DNA of 50,923 nt from Myxococcaceae bacterium JPH2 (GTDB taxonomy: Bacteria > Myxococcota > Myxococcia > Myxococcales > Myxococcaceae), in the NCBI GenBank assembly GCA_016458225.1, contig JAEMGR010000011.1, positions 1 through 50,923 of the forward strand, written 5' to 3'. A model generated the notes under the pieces. That model ran no database searches, was not told the DNA's origin, and saw nothing but the letters and a program-made list of their open reading frames with translations. Positions 34,375 through 44,327 of this stretch are shown here, piece by piece (the stretch's first letter is position 1; the number at the start of each line of letters is the position of its first letter). The translations under genes and the position numbers were made by a program.

Positions 34375-34794
34375 CTATCCCTCGGACGGAGTCGCCTCGG
34401 ACTTGTCCTCGTCGGTGCCCTGCACGGGCGCCTTCGCGGGACGGTCCACCAGCTCCAGCAGCGCCATCTCCGCCGCGTCGCCCCGGCGGAAGCCGAGACG
34501 AACGATGCGGGTGTAGCCGCCCGGACGGTTGGCGTAGCGATCCTTGTACTCGCTGAACACCTTCTGCAGCACAACGCGGTCCTTCACGATGCGAGCGGCG
34601 AGCCGCACGTTCGCCAGACCACCGCGCTTGCCCAGGGTGATGATGCGCTCCGCCATCTTCCGGGCCTCCTTGGCCTTGGGAAGCGTGGTGCGGATCGCCT
34701 GGTGCTCGAGCAGCGAGGTGACCATGTTGTTCAACATCGCGAGCCGGTGGCTCGTGGTGCGGTGCAGCTTCCTCTGTCCAACCTTGTGACGCAT
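34375..34794 (-). CDS. rplQ: 50S ribosomal protein L17
   Basis: 139 residues from the ATG at 34794 ([21 protein letters not shown]), the universal L17 opening; an 11-codon upstream extension is rejected. The L17 core ends near residue 115 ([13 protein letters not shown]); the remaining acidic tail is a lineage extension. Last gene of the cluster, 187 nt after rpoA, with a leader hairpin and GGAG close to the start. Confidence 0.97.
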   Translation of the reverse strand: MRHKVGQRKLHRTTSHRLAMLNNMVTSLLEHQAIRTTLPKAKEARKMAERIITLGKRGGLANVRLAARIVKDRVVLQKVFSEYKDRYANRPGGYTRIVRLGFRRGDAAEMALLELVDRPAKAPVQGTDEDKSEATPSEG

Positions 34795-34804
34795 GACACG
34801 CTCC

Positions 34805-34822
34805 GGGACCCTCGCGGGTCCC
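34805..34822 (-). promoter_or_regulatory. Leader hairpin directly before the rplQ Shine-Dalgarno
   Basis: GGGACCC (34805-34811) and GGGTCCC (34816-34822) form a perfect 7-bp stem with a 4-nt loop. On the minus strand its 3' side abuts GGAG (34804-34801) of rplQ. Confidence 0.55.
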
Positions 34823-34981
34823 ACCACTCCGGCCGTATCAGGTACCGGGTGGGAAAGGAGGACCCGACACTCAGGTCCACCGTGGGCAACGGGCCCGTCC
34901 TAGCAGGGCCCCCTGCCCTCGCGCCACCATGAACCGTGTCGGGGCGCGAGCGCAGGTGCGGCGAGGTCCAATCCGTGAGGA

Positions 34982-36004
34982 CTAGACCTTGGGCTGCGCG
35001 GGAGCCGGCGGGTTCTTCGGCGGCCAGTTCTCGAGCTTCATGCCGAGCGACAGGCCCATCTCCGCCAGGATCTCCTTGATCTCCTTCAGCGACTTGCGGC
35101 CGAAGTTCTTCGTCTTCAGCATCTCGGCCTCGGTGCGCTGAACCAGGTCACCAATGGTCTTGATGTTGGCCTGCTGCAGGCAGTTGGCCGAGCGAACCGA
35201 CAGCTCCAGCTCGTCCACCGAGCGGAACAGGTTCTCGTTGAGCTTGGCCTCTTCCTTCGGCGCCTCGGCGATGACCGGCTCCTCGGTCTCGTCGAAGTTC
35301 ACGAAGACGGTCAGCTGCTCCTTGATGATCTTCGCCGCGTAGGCCACCGCGTCCTGAGGGGACACGGAGCCGTCGGTCCAGACCTCGAGCGAGAGCTTGT
35401 CGTAGTCAGTGACCTGACCGACGCGCGCGTTGGTGACCTGGTAGTTCACCTTGCGGATCGGCGAGAACAGCGAGTCGATGGGGATGGTCCCGATGGGCGC
35501 ACCCGCCACCTTGTTCGCGGCCGCCGCCGTATAGCCACGACCCCGGCGGCACGTCAGCTCCATGCGAACCTTGCCGCCCTCGGACACCGTGCAGATGTGG
35601 TGGCCGGGGTTGAGGACCTCGACGTCCTGGTCCGTGATGAGATCGCCCGCCTTGACCTCCTTGGGGCCCTCCACCTCGATGCGCAGCGTCTTGGTCTCGT
35701 TGGTGTGCATCCGAAGGAGGACCTCCTTCAGGTTCAGCACCACGTCCGTGACATCCTCCACCACCTCGGGGACGGTGGTGAACTCGTGGTCCACGCCCTC
35801 GATCTTCACCGAGGTGATGGCCGCGCCCTGCAGCGACGACAGCAGCACCCGCCGCAGCGAGTTGCCCATCGTCGTGCCGAAACCACGCTCCAGCGGCTCC
35901 GCCACGAACTTGCCGTAGGTGGGGCTCAGGGAGTCCTGGTCCACTTCCATCCGGCGCGGCTTGATGAGGTCACGCCAGTTCTTCGCAACGAACGTATCTG
36001 CCAT
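34982..36004 (-). CDS. rpoA: DNA-directed RNA polymerase alpha subunit
   Basis: 340 residues from the ATG at 36004 ([19 protein letters not shown]). N-terminal assembly domain with [21 protein letters not shown] and the CTD after a linker near 255, with [19 protein letters not shown] and [14 protein letters not shown], which contacts UP elements and activators. An insert of acidic residues ([18 protein letters not shown]) forms the inter-domain linker. It follows rpsD by 198 nt, a long gap that holds a terminator-like hairpin. Confidence 0.97.
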   Translation of the reverse strand: MADTFVAKNWRDLIKPRRMEVDQDSLSPTYGKFVAEPLERGFGTTMGNSLRRVLLSSLQGAAITSVKIEGVDHEFTTVPEVVEDVTDVVLNLKEVLLRMHTNETKTLRIEVEGPKEVKAGDLITDQDVEVLNPGHHICTVSEGGKVRMELTCRRGRGYTAAAANKVAGAPIGTIPIDSLFSPIRKVNYQVTNARVGQVTDYDKLSLEVWTDGSVSPQDAVAYAAKIIKEQLTVFVNFDETEEPVIAEAPKEEAKLNENLFRSVDELELSVRSANCLQQANIKTIGDLVQRTEAEMLKTKNFGRKSLKEIKEILAEMGLSLGMKLENWPPKNPPAPAQPKV

Positions 36005-36134
36005 GGTGTACGGCTCCTCGAGACGTGCGCCACCACCCACTTCCCCACCGAAGCGGCGGGAGGATGGGCACGCGGGGGTACTGCGTAACGACCGCCACCG
36101 GACGCTGCAAGAACGCCCAGGGCGACAAAGCACA

Positions 36135-36161
36135 ACGCCCCGGCCTCGTCGGCCAGGGCGT
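36135..36161 (-). terminator. Hairpin between rpsD and rpoA (internal terminator or attenuator)
   Basis: ACGCCCCGGCC (36135-36145) and GGCCAGGGCGT (36151-36161) with a 5-nt loop. The one mismatch on the plus strand is a G-U pair in the minus-strand RNA, giving an 11-bp stem, followed by TGTGCTTTGTC. Confidence 0.55.
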
Positions 36162-36202
36162 CCACTGCGGCCTGATCCCGGTAGACGGGGCCCGGCGCGA
36201 GA

Positions 36203-36829
36203 TTACTTCGAGTACAACTCGACGATGAGCTGCTCCTGGATCGGCATGGTCAGGTCCTCGCGGTTCGGGACCGTCTTGACCGTTCCCTTGAAGGACTTCT
36301 TGTCCAGCTCGATCCACTGGGGAATGCCACGGCGGTCCACGGTCTCCAGCGCCTCGGAGATGCGCAGCACCTTGCGGCTCTTCTCCACCACCTCGACCGC
36401 GCTGCCCGGCTTCACGGAGAACGACGGGATGTTCACCCGGCGACCGTTCACCTGGAAGTGGCCGTGACGGACCAGCTGGCGCGCCTCGTTGCGGGTGTCC
36501 GCGAAGCCCATGCGGAACACCACGTTGTCCAGGCGAAGCTCCAGCTGCTGCAGGAGGTTCTCACCCGTCTTGCCCTTGGCGGCAGACGCGCGGTGGTAGT
36601 AGCCGCGGAACTGGTTCTCCAGCAGGCCGTACATGCGCTTGACCTTCTGCTTCTCGCGCAACTGCACGCCGTAGCCAGAGAACTTCACGCGGCCCTGGCC
36701 GTGCTGGCCAGGAGGATACGGGCGGCGCTCGATGGCACACTTGTCCGTGTAGCAGCGATCGCCCTTGAGATACATCTTCAGGTTCTCGCGCCGGCAAATG
36801 CGGCAGGCGCTGGCGGTGTAACGAGCCAC
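36203..36829 (-). CDS. rpsD: 30S ribosomal protein S4
   Basis: 208 residues, the usual length. Zinc-binding (C+) form with C9-x2-C12 and C26-x4-C31 in the N-terminal domain ([20 protein letters not shown]); RNA-binding S4 domain at about 95-160 ([20 protein letters not shown]). Primary 16S rRNA binder of the small subunit and, in many bacteria, autoregulator of the alpha operon. Confidence 0.97.
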   Translation of the reverse strand: MARYTASACRICRRENLKMYLKGDRCYTDKCAIERRPYPPGQHGQGRVKFSGYGVQLREKQKVKRMYGLLENQFRGYYHRASAAKGKTGENLLQQLELRLDNVVFRMGFADTRNEARQLVRHGHFQVNGRRVNIPSFSVKPGSAVEVVEKSRKVLRISEALETVDRRGIPQWIELDKKSFKGTVKTVPNREDLTMPIQEQLIVELYSK

Positions 36830-36892
36830 TGAAACTCTCCTTGAGGTGGTCTGGAACCGCCCCGCCTGGCGCGAGGACGGCCCGAACGGGTT

Positions 36893-37330
36893 TTAGACGC
36901 GGCGGCGCTTGGGCTGACGGCACCCGTTGTGCGGAATGGGCGTCACGTCGCGGATGAGATTGATCTTCAGACCGGCGGCGGCCAGCGCACGCAGCGCCGA
37001 CTCACGGCCCGCGCCCGGGCCCTTCACGAACACGGACACGTTCTTCAGGCCGTGCTCCATCGCCTTCGCCGCGGCGTCGCCGGCGGCCACCTGCGCCGCG
37101 AACGGGGTGGACTTGCGGCTTCCCTTGAAGCCACGCGCCCCGGCCGACGACCAGGAGATCACGTTCCCGGACACATCCGTGATCGTGATGATGGTGTTGT
37201 TGAACGTGGACTGGATGTGGACCACGCCATTCAGAATGCTCTTCTTACCCTTGCGCTTGGCCTTCTTCGCCGCAGGGGCCTCGCCCTCGGCACCCGCCGG
37301 CGCCGCGGCGGTATTGGTCTCGTCAGCCAT
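36893..37330 (-). CDS. rpsK: 30S ribosomal protein S11
   Basis: 145 residues. The S11 core starts near residue 30 ([18 protein letters not shown]) and ends with [18 protein letters not shown], as in all bacteria. The N-terminal 28 residues (Ala/Glu then Lys-rich) are longer than in E. coli. The rpsM-rpsK gap holds a leader hairpin. Confidence 0.97.
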   Translation of the reverse strand: MADETNTAAAPAGAEGEAPAAKKAKRKGKKSILNGVVHIQSTFNNTIITITDVSGNVISWSSAGARGFKGSRKSTPFAAQVAAGDAAAKAMEHGLKNVSVFVKGPGAGRESALRALAAAGLKINLIRDVTPIPHNGCRQPKRRRV

Positions 37331-37362
37331 GTGAATTGCTGCTCCTGGGAGTAGGTGATCGA

Positions 37363-37387
37363 CGCCTGGCCCTCACGGGTCCAGGCG
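37363..37387 (-). promoter_or_regulatory. Leader hairpin before rpsK
   Basis: CGCCTGG (37363-37369) pairs with CCAGGCG (37381-37387). CCC/GGG inside (37370-37372/37377-37379) extends the stem past a one-base bulge, with loop TCAC. Confidence 0.55.
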
Positions 37388-37395
37388 CAAGCGGG

Positions 37396-37779
37396 TTACC
37401 GAGCCGGAGCGGCCGGCTTCGCGCGAACGATGCCACGCTTCGGACCCTTGCGGGTGCGCGCGTTGGTGTGAGTCCGCTGGCCACGAACAGGCAGACCCTT
37501 GCGGTGACGCAGGCCCCGGTAGCAACCCAGGTCCATCAGCCGCTTGATGTTCATGGTCACCTCACGCCGGAGGTCACCCTCGACCTTGTAATTCGCCTCG
37601 ATCAGCTCGCGGATCTTGCGAGTCTGCTCTTCGGTGAGGTCCTTGGTCCGGGTGGCGAGATCGATGCCCGCCGCCTCAATGATCTTGTGCGCGGTCGTGT
37701 TGCCGATCCCGTAGATGTACTGGAGCGAGATCACCGCACGCTTGTTGGGCGGCAGGTCGATGCCGGCGATACGAGCCAT
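37396..37779 (-). CDS. rpsM: 30S ribosomal protein S13
   Basis: 127 residues, full length: [20 protein letters not shown] at the start, [11 protein letters not shown] helix-two-turn-helix region, and the C-terminal [20 protein letters not shown] tail that reaches the P-site tRNA. Follows rpmJ by 55 nt. Confidence 0.97.
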   Translation of the reverse strand: MARIAGIDLPPNKRAVISLQYIYGIGNTTAHKIIEAAGIDLATRTKDLTEEQTRKIRELIEANYKVEGDLRREVTMNIKRLMDLGCYRGLRHRKGLPVRGQRTHTNARTRKGPKRGIVRAKPAAPAR

Positions 37780-37834
37780 CTTCGGTCTTCCTTACTTGAG
37801 TGGAGTTGGTCTGAGGCAATGGCCTGACTGGCCA

Positions 37835-37951
37835 CTAGCCCTGGCGCTGCTTGTGCCGCGGGTTGGAGGCGCAGATGACACGCACGATACCCTTGCGGCG
37901 GACAACCTTGCACTTATCGCAGATCTTCTTGACGGACGCCCGAACCTTCAT
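37835..37951 (-). CDS. rpmJ: 50S ribosomal protein L36
   Basis: 38 residues: [20 protein letters not shown] and a Cys and His near the end ([12 protein letters not shown]), the zinc-binding C+ form (C11, C14, C27, H33). ATG at 37951, stop TAG at 37835. It sits between infA and rpsM, the usual place in many bacteria. Confidence 0.97.
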   Translation of the reverse strand: MKVRASVKKICDKCKVVRRKGIVRVICASNPRHKQRQG

Positions 37952-38025
37952 GGGAGCGAACTTCCTTCCTTCAGCAGAGAAAAGCCCAGAGAAGCCACAG
38001 CGCTCCGGAGAGCGTGCGCTTCCGA

Positions 38026-38244
<219 letters not shown>

Positions 38245-38797
38245 GCGTCACACCCTCTTCGGACCACGAACCTCTGGAAGCGCGGCGGGATAGCACCTTG
38301 GTCCGTAAGTAGCAAGCACCGCGCGTAGAAAAACCGGATTCCTCCCAACACCGCCCCCTTGCCCCCTATTTCACCCTGAGTCAGAGCGACTTCAATCGCG
38401 TCGGGTGAGGAAGTCCGATCCCCTTCTGTCTTCAGGAGAGTGTGCTCGAAACGGGCGAAAAACCTCCCGTCCCCCGGCACCACCCTCCGTCCTTCTCCAA
38501 TGTCATCAGCGCGAGCGAGCCTCTGCCTTCCAGGCTGCTACACCGCCCTATTCCTCACTGAACCGCTGGATCAGAACCAGGAGGTCCGTGGTTGGGGTTC
38601 ACTGAACAAGCCCCCAGCACTCAGCCCGTCCTGTCCGTCCACAAGCCTACAGACAGCGCAACCTGGCCCTGAGCCTGCGGATTCGCTCCTCAGCTCGGCG
38701 TCTCGCCCCTCGCGGCCCTGAATACCCCTCTCAGCGGCCTGCGAGTACCCAGCGGAAGCAAGAAGGATGATGAGCCCATTCCCGCTTGCTCGACACC
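38245..38797 (-). other. Gene-free gap of 553 nt between adk and infA
   Basis: No open frame with the codon bias of the neighbours and no RNA gene was seen. Its base composition looks more AT-rich than the flanks. In many bacteria map (methionine aminopeptidase) lies here. The infA-proximal end carries a weak promoter candidate. Confidence 0.7.
38287..38315 (-). promoter_or_regulatory. Weak promoter candidate for infA and the alpha-operon genes
   Basis: On the minus strand TTGCTA (38315-38310), 17 nt, TATCCC (38292-38287). Only partial matches (4/6 and 3/6), but placed about 45 nt before the infA start after a long gene-free stretch. Confidence 0.3.
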
Positions 38798-39445
38798 TCA
38801 GCCCTTCCGGGCCGCGGCCTTGATCTCTTCGTAGATGCCCTCAGGCGAACCCACGCCATCCACGGTCTTCAGCAGGCCCTTGCCCGCATAGAAGTTCTTC
38901 AACGGCGCGGTCTCCGCGTCGTACTTCTGGAGGCGCTTCTCGACAACCTCAGGCATGTCGTCCGGGCGCTGCACAAGCGCAGTCCCGCATTTGTCGCAGT
39001 GCCCTGCGCGCTTCGGAGGGCTCTGCGTCACATGGAAGACGGAGCCGTCGTTCGGGCACACGCGCCGCCCCGAGCCGCGCTCGATGAGCTTCGCATGCGG
39101 CACCTCGAGCGAGATGACCGCGTCCAGCTTCTTGCCGAGGCGAGCCAGCATCCGGTCCAAGGCGTCCGCCTGGCCCGGCGTGCGAGGGAAGCCGTCCAGA
39201 ACGAAGCCCTGAGCGACATCCGACTCCTTCAGGCGCTCCTCCACGATTCCAATGACGACCTCATCCGGCACGTACTGCCCGGCTGCCATCAACGGCCCGG
39301 CCACCTTCCCCAGCTCGGTCCCGTCCTTGACCGCCTTGCGGAGGATGTCCCCGGTGGAGATCTGCGGGATGTGAAAGTCCGCGTAGAGCTTCTTCGCCTG
39401 GGTACCCTTCCCCGCGTTCGGCGGTCCCAACAGGATCAGGTTCAT
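38798..39445 (-). CDS. adk: Adenylate kinase
   Basis: 215 residues, long type with LID. P-loop GPPNAGKGTQAKKL near residue 7, DGFPRTPGQADALD, and a Cys-containing zinc LID (RVCPNDGSVFH ... HCDKCG). Interconverts ATP+AMP and 2 ADP in the cytosol. Placed after secY as in the classical spc operon; the usual next gene map is missing. Confidence 0.97.
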   Translation of the reverse strand: MNLILLGPPNAGKGTQAKKLYADFHIPQISTGDILRKAVKDGTELGKVAGPLMAAGQYVPDEVVIGIVEERLKESDVAQGFVLDGFPRTPGQADALDRMLARLGKKLDAVISLEVPHAKLIERGSGRRVCPNDGSVFHVTQSPPKRAGHCDKCGTALVQRPDDMPEVVEKRLQKYDAETAPLKNFYAGKGLLKTVDGVGSPEGIYEEIKAAARKG

Positions 39446-39554
39446 GTCGCTCCTCTCAACTGCGAAGCTCGTCCAAAGGAAGGCATGGAAGTTCGCGGCA
39501 ACCCAAGCCTCGAACGCCCCCCATGGTCAGCAAAGTCTATCCCTGAACGACGAG

Positions 39555-39583
39555 ACGCCCCTCCCCACCACGGGGAGAGGCGC
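39555..39583 (-). terminator. Hairpin between secY and adk
   Basis: ACGCCCCTCCCC (39555-39566) and GGGGAGAGGCGC (39572-39583). Both plus-strand mismatches become G-U pairs in the minus-strand RNA, giving a 12-bp stem and 5-nt loop. Only a weak T-rich tail follows. Confidence 0.5.
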
Positions 39584-39604
39584 CCGGAACGCATCTGCAC
39601 TCTA

Positions 39605-40951
39605 TCAGGCCGCCACGCGCACCCGGCCGCGGATCTTCGGGCCGCGGGGACCCGCGAAGCCCTCGTAGTTGCGGCTGATGAGGTGACCCTCAATCTGCTG
39701 CACCGTGTCCAGCGCCACGCCCACCACGATGAGGAGCGCCGTGCCGCCGAAGGTGAAGCGCACCCCCAGCAGGCTGCTGATGACGGACGGAATCACGCAG
39801 ATGAGCGCCAGGTACACGGCACCACCGAACGTCAGCCGGTTCAGCACGCGCTCGATGAACTCCGCCGTCTGACGGCCCGGACGGATGCCAGGGATGTACC
39901 CACCCTGCTTCTTGATGTTGTCCGCCACGTCATCCGGCCGGAACGTCAGGGCCGTGTAGAAGTACGAGAAGAAGATCACCATCAAGACGAAGAGCCCGTT
40001 GTAGATCCACAGGTTCGACTCGATGGCCCGCTGGAAGCCCTGGAGGAACGGGAACCACGTCCCCAGCGTGGCGGGGAACGACAACACCGCGCCCGCGAAG
40101 ATGGGCGGGATGACGCCCGAGCTGTTCACCTTCATCGGGAAGTAGGTGGCCTGGCCCGCGAACATCCGACGGCCCGCCATGCGCTTCGCGTACTGGATGG
40201 GGATACGCCGCATGCCTCGCTCGACGTAGACCACGATGCCGATGATGAGGAGCATGAACGCCAGCAGGCCGACGACCGCCGCGGCGTTGATGACCTCCTG
40301 CGTGGTCAGGTCGAGCAGCGTCTTGGCGCCAGGCACCATGCGAGCCACGATACCAGCGAAGATGATGAGCGAGATGCCGTTGCCAATGCCGCGCTCGGTG
40401 ATGCGCTCACCCAGCCACATGATGAAGGCGGTTCCGGCCGTGAGGCTCACCACCGTCATGAACGTGAACCAGACGTTGTCGTTAGGAACCACGACCTGGT
40501 TGAACCCGCCCTGCCCCGCATCCGAGCGCCCCAGCGAAGCCAGCCAGCGCGAGATGCCGATGCCCTGGACCACCGACAACACGATGGAGCCGTAGCGCGT
40601 GTACTGATTGAGCTTCTGGCGGCCCGCGGCGCCTTCCTTCTGCATCCGCTCCAGGCTCGGCACCACCACGGCGAGCAGCTGGATGATGATGGAGGCGCTC
40701 ACGTACGGCATGATGCCCAGACCGAAGATGGACATCTGCTCCAGCGCGCCGCCGGAGAAGAGGTTGAACAGCGACACCAGACCGCCCGATTGTTTCTGGG
40801 CGTTCATGAACGCGTTCATCGCAGCCCGGTCGACGCCCGGCGTATTGATGAAGATGCCGATGCGATAGACGGCCAGCAGCGCGAGCGTGTACGCGAGCCG
40901 GCTGCGGAGCTCCGCGATGCGGAAGACGTTGGCGAAGGCGTTCAGAGCCAC
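39605..40951 (-). CDS. secY: Preprotein translocase subunit SecY
   Basis: 448 residues, ten membrane helices. Recognised from NTPGVDRAAMNAFM, GIMPYVSASIIIQLL, ERGIGNGISLIIFAGIV, MKVNSSGVIPPIFAGAVLSF and PDDVADNIKKQGGYIPGIRP. Channel subunit of the Sec translocon. The GTG at 40951 (VALNAFANVFRIAELRSRL) is chosen because it gives the family's usual N-terminus; an upstream TTG would run into the hairpin. Flanked on both sides by terminator-like hairpins, suggesting separate control of this membrane protein within the cluster. Confidence 0.96.
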   Translation of the reverse strand: MALNAFANVFRIAELRSRLAYTLALLAVYRIGIFINTPGVDRAAMNAFMNAQKQSGGLVSLFNLFSGGALEQMSIFGLGIMPYVSASIIIQLLAVVVPSLERMQKEGAAGRQKLNQYTRYGSIVLSVVQGIGISRWLASLGRSDAGQGGFNQVVVPNDNVWFTFMTVVSLTAGTAFIMWLGERITERGIGNGISLIIFAGIVARMVPGAKTLLDLTTQEVINAAAVVGLLAFMLLIIGIVVYVERGMRRIPIQYAKRMAGRRMFAGQATYFPMKVNSSGVIPPIFAGAVLSFPATLGTWFPFLQGFQRAIESNLWIYNGLFVLMVIFFSYFYTALTFRPDDVADNIKKQGGYIPGIRPGRQTAEFIERVLNRLTFGGAVYLALICVIPSVISSLLGVRFTFGGTALLIVVGVALDTVQQIEGHLISRNYEGFAGPRGPKIRGRVRVAA

Positions 40952-40993
40952 GGGGAAGCCATCCTCTTCAAGAGGTTCTGCCAGGAACAACAA

Positions 40994-41023
40994 GCGCCCC
41001 TCTCCATTTCCGGAAAGGGGCGC
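40994..41023 (-). terminator. Terminator-like hairpin between rplO and secY
   Basis: GCGCCCCTCTCC (40994-41005) and GGAAAGGGGCGC (41012-41023): 12-bp stem in the minus-strand RNA with one G-U pair, 6-nt loop, then TTGTTGTT. Probable partial terminator or attenuator before secY. Confidence 0.65.
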
Positions 41024-41082
41024 GAAAGCCTACACAACGCCGGAGGCGTGCACCACCCTGGAGTGATGCCCGCCTCTCATGC

Positions 41083-41610
41083 TCAGGCCTTGGGCTGCCG
41101 AGGAGCCTTCACGCCCTTACCGGCGTGAGCCTTCGCGGCCGACTCGGGCTTGTGGGCCATCAGCGGAAGCTCGGTGACCGAGCCGCCAGCCTTCTCCACC
41201 GCCTCGCGGGCAGATGCGGAGACCTTGTGCACGGTCACGGAGACCTTCTTGCTCAGGTCACCCTGGGCCAGAAGCTTGACGCCGTCGTAGCGACCCTTGA
41301 CCAGGCCCGCCTTCTTCAGCGCGTCCACGTCCACCGTCGCGCCCGCGGCGAAGGCCTTCTCCAGGTCCGCCAGGTTCACCACCGCGTAGGTGGTGCGATT
41401 GGGCGGATTGAAGCCGAACTTCGGGAGCCGGCGCTGCAGGGGGCTCTGACCGCCCTCGAAACCCTCGAACCGCATGTTACCGCTGCGGGCCTTCTGACCC
41501 TTGCCACCGCGACCGGCCGTCTTGCCGAGGCCGCTACCCTGGCCGCGACCGACGCGCTTCTTGCGGTGCCACGACCCCTGGGGCCGCTTCAAACCGTTCA
41601 GAGTGCTCAT
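41083..41610 (-). CDS. rplO: 50S ribosomal protein L15
   Basis: 175 residues. Starts [20 protein letters not shown] with the Gly-rich [20 protein letters not shown] stretch typical of L15; the L15 core ends near 150 and an Ala/Lys tail follows, making it longer than the E. coli protein. 17 nt after rpmD. Confidence 0.96.
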   Translation of the reverse strand: MSTLNGLKRPQGSWHRKKRVGRGQGSGLGKTAGRGGKGQKARSGNMRFEGFEGGQSPLQRRLPKFGFNPPNRTTYAVVNLADLEKAFAAGATVDVDALKKAGLVKGRYDGVKLLAQGDLSKKVSVTVHKVSASAREAVEKAGGSVTELPLMAHKPESAAKAHAGKGVKAPRQPKA

Positions 41611-41627
41611 TGTCTGGATCCTCGTTC

Positions 41628-41897
41628 TCAGGCCTTCGCCTGCGCCTCGTTACGCGCGCGGGCCCGGTCCCGGGCAACGATCTTCCGCGCCTTGCGGCGC
41701 TTGGGCGCCGGGGCCTCCTGGCTGACCTTCTCCAGGCTGACCAGGTGCTTGACCTTGAACACCATGCCGCGATTCGCCGGGGTGTCCCTGAGCAGTCGCT
41801 CCTCGCCGAACTTCTTCAGACCCAGGCCACGGATGGTGGCCAGCATGTCCTCGGAAGCGCCGGCGAAGCTCTTCGTCAACTTGACCTTGATCGCCAT
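41628..41897 (-). CDS. rpmD: 50S ribosomal protein L30 with C-terminal extension
   Basis: 89 residues; normal L30 is about 60. The core ([20 protein letters not shown] to [12 protein letters not shown]) is complete and is followed by about 30 basic residues ([20 protein letters not shown]) not present in E. coli. Two nt after rpsE. Confidence 0.95.
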   Translation of the reverse strand: MAIKVKLTKSFAGASEDMLATIRGLGLKKFGEERLLRDTPANRGMVFKVKHLVSLEKVSQEAPAPKRRKARKIVARDRARARNEAQAKA

Positions 41898-41899
41898 GA

Positions 41900-42421
41900 C
41901 TAACCCCTCGCCTCGCCCGCGAGCTTCTGCGGCTCGACGTCCTTGCCGCGGAGCCGAGAAACCTGCTCGGCGCTGCGCAGCTGCTTCAGGCCCGCAACCG
42001 TGGCCTTCAGCACGTTGTGGGGGTTCCGGGACCCCTGGCTCTTGGTCAGGATGTTCCGGATGCCCGCCGCCTCCAGCACGGCGCGAACCGCGCCACCGGC
42101 GATAACGCCCGTACCCTCGCTGGCCGGCTTCAGAAGCACCCAGCCGGCGCCGAAGTGCCCGAGCACCTCATGCGGGATGGTGTGCCCCATCCGCGGCACG
42201 CGGAAGAGGTTCTTCTTGGCGTTCTCGCCACCCTTGCGAATGGCTTCGGGGACTTCGTTGGCCTTGCCCAGGCCCACGCCGACGTGACCGTTGCCATCCC
42301 CCACCACCACCAGCGCGGCGAACGAGAAACGGCGGCCACCCTTCACCACCTTGGCCACGCGGTTGATGTTCACCACGCGGTCGGTCAGGTCCAGATCGTT
42401 CGGATTGATCGGAGTTGCCAC
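41900..42421 (-). CDS. rpsE: 30S ribosomal protein S5
   Basis: 173 residues. GTG start at 42421 preceded by AAGGA. Contains the double-stranded RNA-binding fold ([20 protein letters not shown]) and [19 protein letters not shown], and near the end [20 protein letters not shown]. Fidelity protein of the small subunit. Confidence 0.96.
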   Translation of the reverse strand: MATPINPNDLDLTDRVVNINRVAKVVKGGRRFSFAALVVVGDGNGHVGVGLGKANEVPEAIRKGGENAKKNLFRVPRMGHTIPHEVLGHFGAGWVLLKPASEGTGVIAGGAVRAVLEAAGIRNILTKSQGSRNPHNVLKATVAGLKQLRSAEQVSRLRGKDVEPQKLAGEARG

Positions 42422-42443
42422 TTGGGGGATTCCTTTCGAAAAC

Positions 42444-42797
42444 CTAGAACTTCAGCCCGGCCTCGCGCGCGGCGTCAGCCACGGCAGCGATGCGCCCATG
42501 GTAGGGGAAGCCGTTGCGGTCAAACACCACCGCCTCGACATTGGCCGCCTTGCACTTCTCGGCGATGAGCGAGCCCACGCGCTTGGCGTCCGCCTTCTTG
42601 TCGCCCTCGTCCTTGCCCTTCAGCTCCTTGGACAGCGACGAGGCGAATGCCAGCGTGCGCCCGGTGGAGTCATCCACCACCTGCGCGTAGATGTGCTTGA
42701 GGCTCTTGTAGACAGTAAGCCGCGGCCGCTCGGTGGTACCCGAGAGCTTCTTGCGGATGCGGTTCTTCCTCTTGATGCGCGGATCGACCTTCGACAT
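42444..42797 (-). CDS. rplR: 50S ribosomal protein L18
   Basis: 117 residues: [39 protein letters not shown] and C-terminal [20 protein letters not shown]. Binds 5S rRNA. A strong hairpin sits just before its Shine-Dalgarno. Confidence 0.97.
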   Translation of the reverse strand: MSKVDPRIKRKNRIRKKLSGTTERPRLTVYKSLKHIYAQVVDDSTGRTLAFASSLSKELKGKDEGDKKADAKRVGSLIAEKCKAANVEAVVFDRNGFPYHGRIAAVADAAREAGLKF

Positions 42798-42814
42798 GGC
42801 AGCTTCCTTTTCCT

Positions 42815-42845
42815 TCCGGCGGCGATGCGGCCTTCCGCCGCCGGA
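42815..42845 (-). promoter_or_regulatory. Leader hairpin before rplR
   Basis: TCCGGCGGCG (42815-42824) and CGCCGCCGGA (42836-42845), perfect 10-bp stem with an 11-nt loop, immediately followed on the minus strand by the purine-rich ribosome binding site AAGGAAAAGGAAG. Confidence 0.6.
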
Positions 42846-42908
42846 TGATTCCGCCAGGTCTCACGGCCCAGCGGGGTTGGATATTCGGCACAGACGGCGA
42901 CACGACGA

Positions 42909-43475
42909 CTACGTCGTACCGGTCTTGCCCTCCTTGCGACGGATGCGCTCCTCCGCGTACTTGATGCCCTTCCCCTTGTACGGCTCGGGCGGGCGCAAGG
43001 AGCGGATGTTCACGGCGGTGGCGCCAAGCGCCTCCTTGTCAGCGGACCGCAGGGTCAGGCCCACCGTCGGAAGGCTGTCCTCGGTGCGCGAGGCCTTGTC
43101 GACCTCGGCCGTGACGCCCTCCGGCAGGTTGAACACCACCGGGTGCGAGAAGCCGAGCGCGAAGTGAATCGCCTTGCCCTTGACCTCGGCGCGGAAACCA
43201 ACGCCCCGGATATCCAGGCGCCGCTCGAAGCCGACAGACACGCCCTTCGCGGCGTTCGCCAGGATGGTGCGCGTCAGGCCGTGGAGGCTCCGTGCCGTAC
43301 GCGAGTCATCCTCGCGCTGCACGGTGACCTGCCCGTCCTTCACTTCCACCTTCACGTGGGCCGGCAGCCTGACCGACAGCTTGCCCTTGGGGCCCTCGAA
43401 GTTGACCTGCTCGCCCGCGACGACGGCCTTCGTCTTGTCGCCGAGCTTGATCGCCAGTTTTCCAATCCGACTCAT
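42909..43475 (-). CDS. rplF: 50S ribosomal protein L6
   Basis: 188 residues with the two L6 repeats: [20 protein letters not shown] at the start and [20 protein letters not shown], ending in the conserved [19 protein letters not shown]. Near the factor-binding stalk base. 64 nt after rpsH. Confidence 0.97.
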   Translation of the reverse strand: MSRIGKLAIKLGDKTKAVVAGEQVNFEGPKGKLSVRLPAHVKVEVKDGQVTVQREDDSRTARSLHGLTRTILANAAKGVSVGFERRLDIRGVGFRAEVKGKAIHFALGFSHPVVFNLPEGVTAEVDKASRTEDSLPTVGLTLRSADKEALGATAVNIRSLRPPEPYKGKGIKYAEERIRRKEGKTGTT

Positions 43476-43539
43476 GATTGCCTCGTGCTGTCGTCGCCCG
43501 GGGCGCGCTCCTCACGGTGCGCGGCTCCCAAGCCACTGG

Positions 43540-43938
43540 CTAGTAGACCGTGCAGAGCAGCTCGCCGCCGACCTTCTGCTTCCGAGCCTCTCCGTCCACC
43601 ATGATGCCGCGGGAGGTGGACAGGATGGAGATACCCAGGCCACCCAGCACCTGCGGAATCTCGCGCACCGTCACGTACCGGCGCAGGCCAGGCTTGGAGA
43701 CGCGCTTCATGCCGGTGATGGCCGGGCTGCGGTCCGGGCCATACTTCAGCTGAACGGTGATCTCGCTCTGCGGAGCGATCTCGTGGATCGTGTACTCCCC
43801 AATGTAACCCTCGTCCTTGAGGACCTTGATGATCTCGACCTTCAGCTTCGAGTGGGGGATGACGACCTTGTCGTGCCGCGCACGGGACGCGTTGCGCAGG
43901 CGGGTCAGCATGTCGCCGACGGGATCATTGACCGGCAT
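43540..43938 (-). CDS. rpsH: 30S ribosomal protein S8
   Basis: 132 residues: [20 protein letters not shown] at the start, [19 protein letters not shown], and C-terminal [20 protein letters not shown]. Central 16S rRNA binder and, in E. coli, the spc operon repressor. The gap before it (185 nt) is one of the longest in the cluster and carries no gene. Confidence 0.97.
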   Translation of the reverse strand: MPVNDPVGDMLTRLRNASRARHDKVVIPHSKLKVEIIKVLKDEGYIGEYTIHEIAPQSEITVQLKYGPDRSPAITGMKRVSKPGLRRYVTVREIPQVLGGLGISILSTSRGIMVDGEARKQKVGGELLCTVY

Positions 43939-44123
43939 GAAAACCTTCCAAGCGGGCTCGCTCGAGGAGACACCGCGCTCGCAGTCACCGCGCCTGCCGG
44001 GCCCATCCCGGGGGTTCGCGGAGACTGCAACATCACAGCTTCAACGACAGCGTCCTTTGCAGTGCACTGTTCCAGCGCCCCCTGCCCCACCTGTTCGGTG
44101 AGGCAGACGGCCCCGGGTTCCGG

Positions 44124-44309
44124 CTACCAGGACGACTTGGTCACGCCGGTGATCTCACCGCGCAGCGCACGGTGGCGCAGGCAGATACGGCACATCTGGA
44201 ACTTGCGCAGGAACGCGCGCGGGCGGCCGCAGAGCGGGCAGCGGTTGTACTTGCGCACGGAGAACTTCGGCTTGCGCTTCGCCTGGGCAATCTTGGAGAG
44301 CTTGGCCAT
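44124..44309 (-). CDS. rpsN: 30S ribosomal protein S14 (zinc type Z)
   Basis: 61 residues, the short zinc-binding form: [27 protein letters not shown] with C24-x2-C27 and C40-x2-C43. This type occurs as the only S14 in many non-enteric bacteria. Confidence 0.97.
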   Translation of the reverse strand: MAKLSKIAQAKRKPKFSVRKYNRCPLCGRPRAFLRKFQMCRICLRHRALRGEITGVTKSSW

Positions 44310-44327
44310 GGTCGCTTAGATCCTGGG

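Noticed and set aside
36881-36894. CCCGAACGGG followed by TTTT, looks like a plus-strand terminator
   Set aside because: No plus-strand gene reads through here; the loop would be very small and the T-run is on the wrong strand for the ribosomal cluster.
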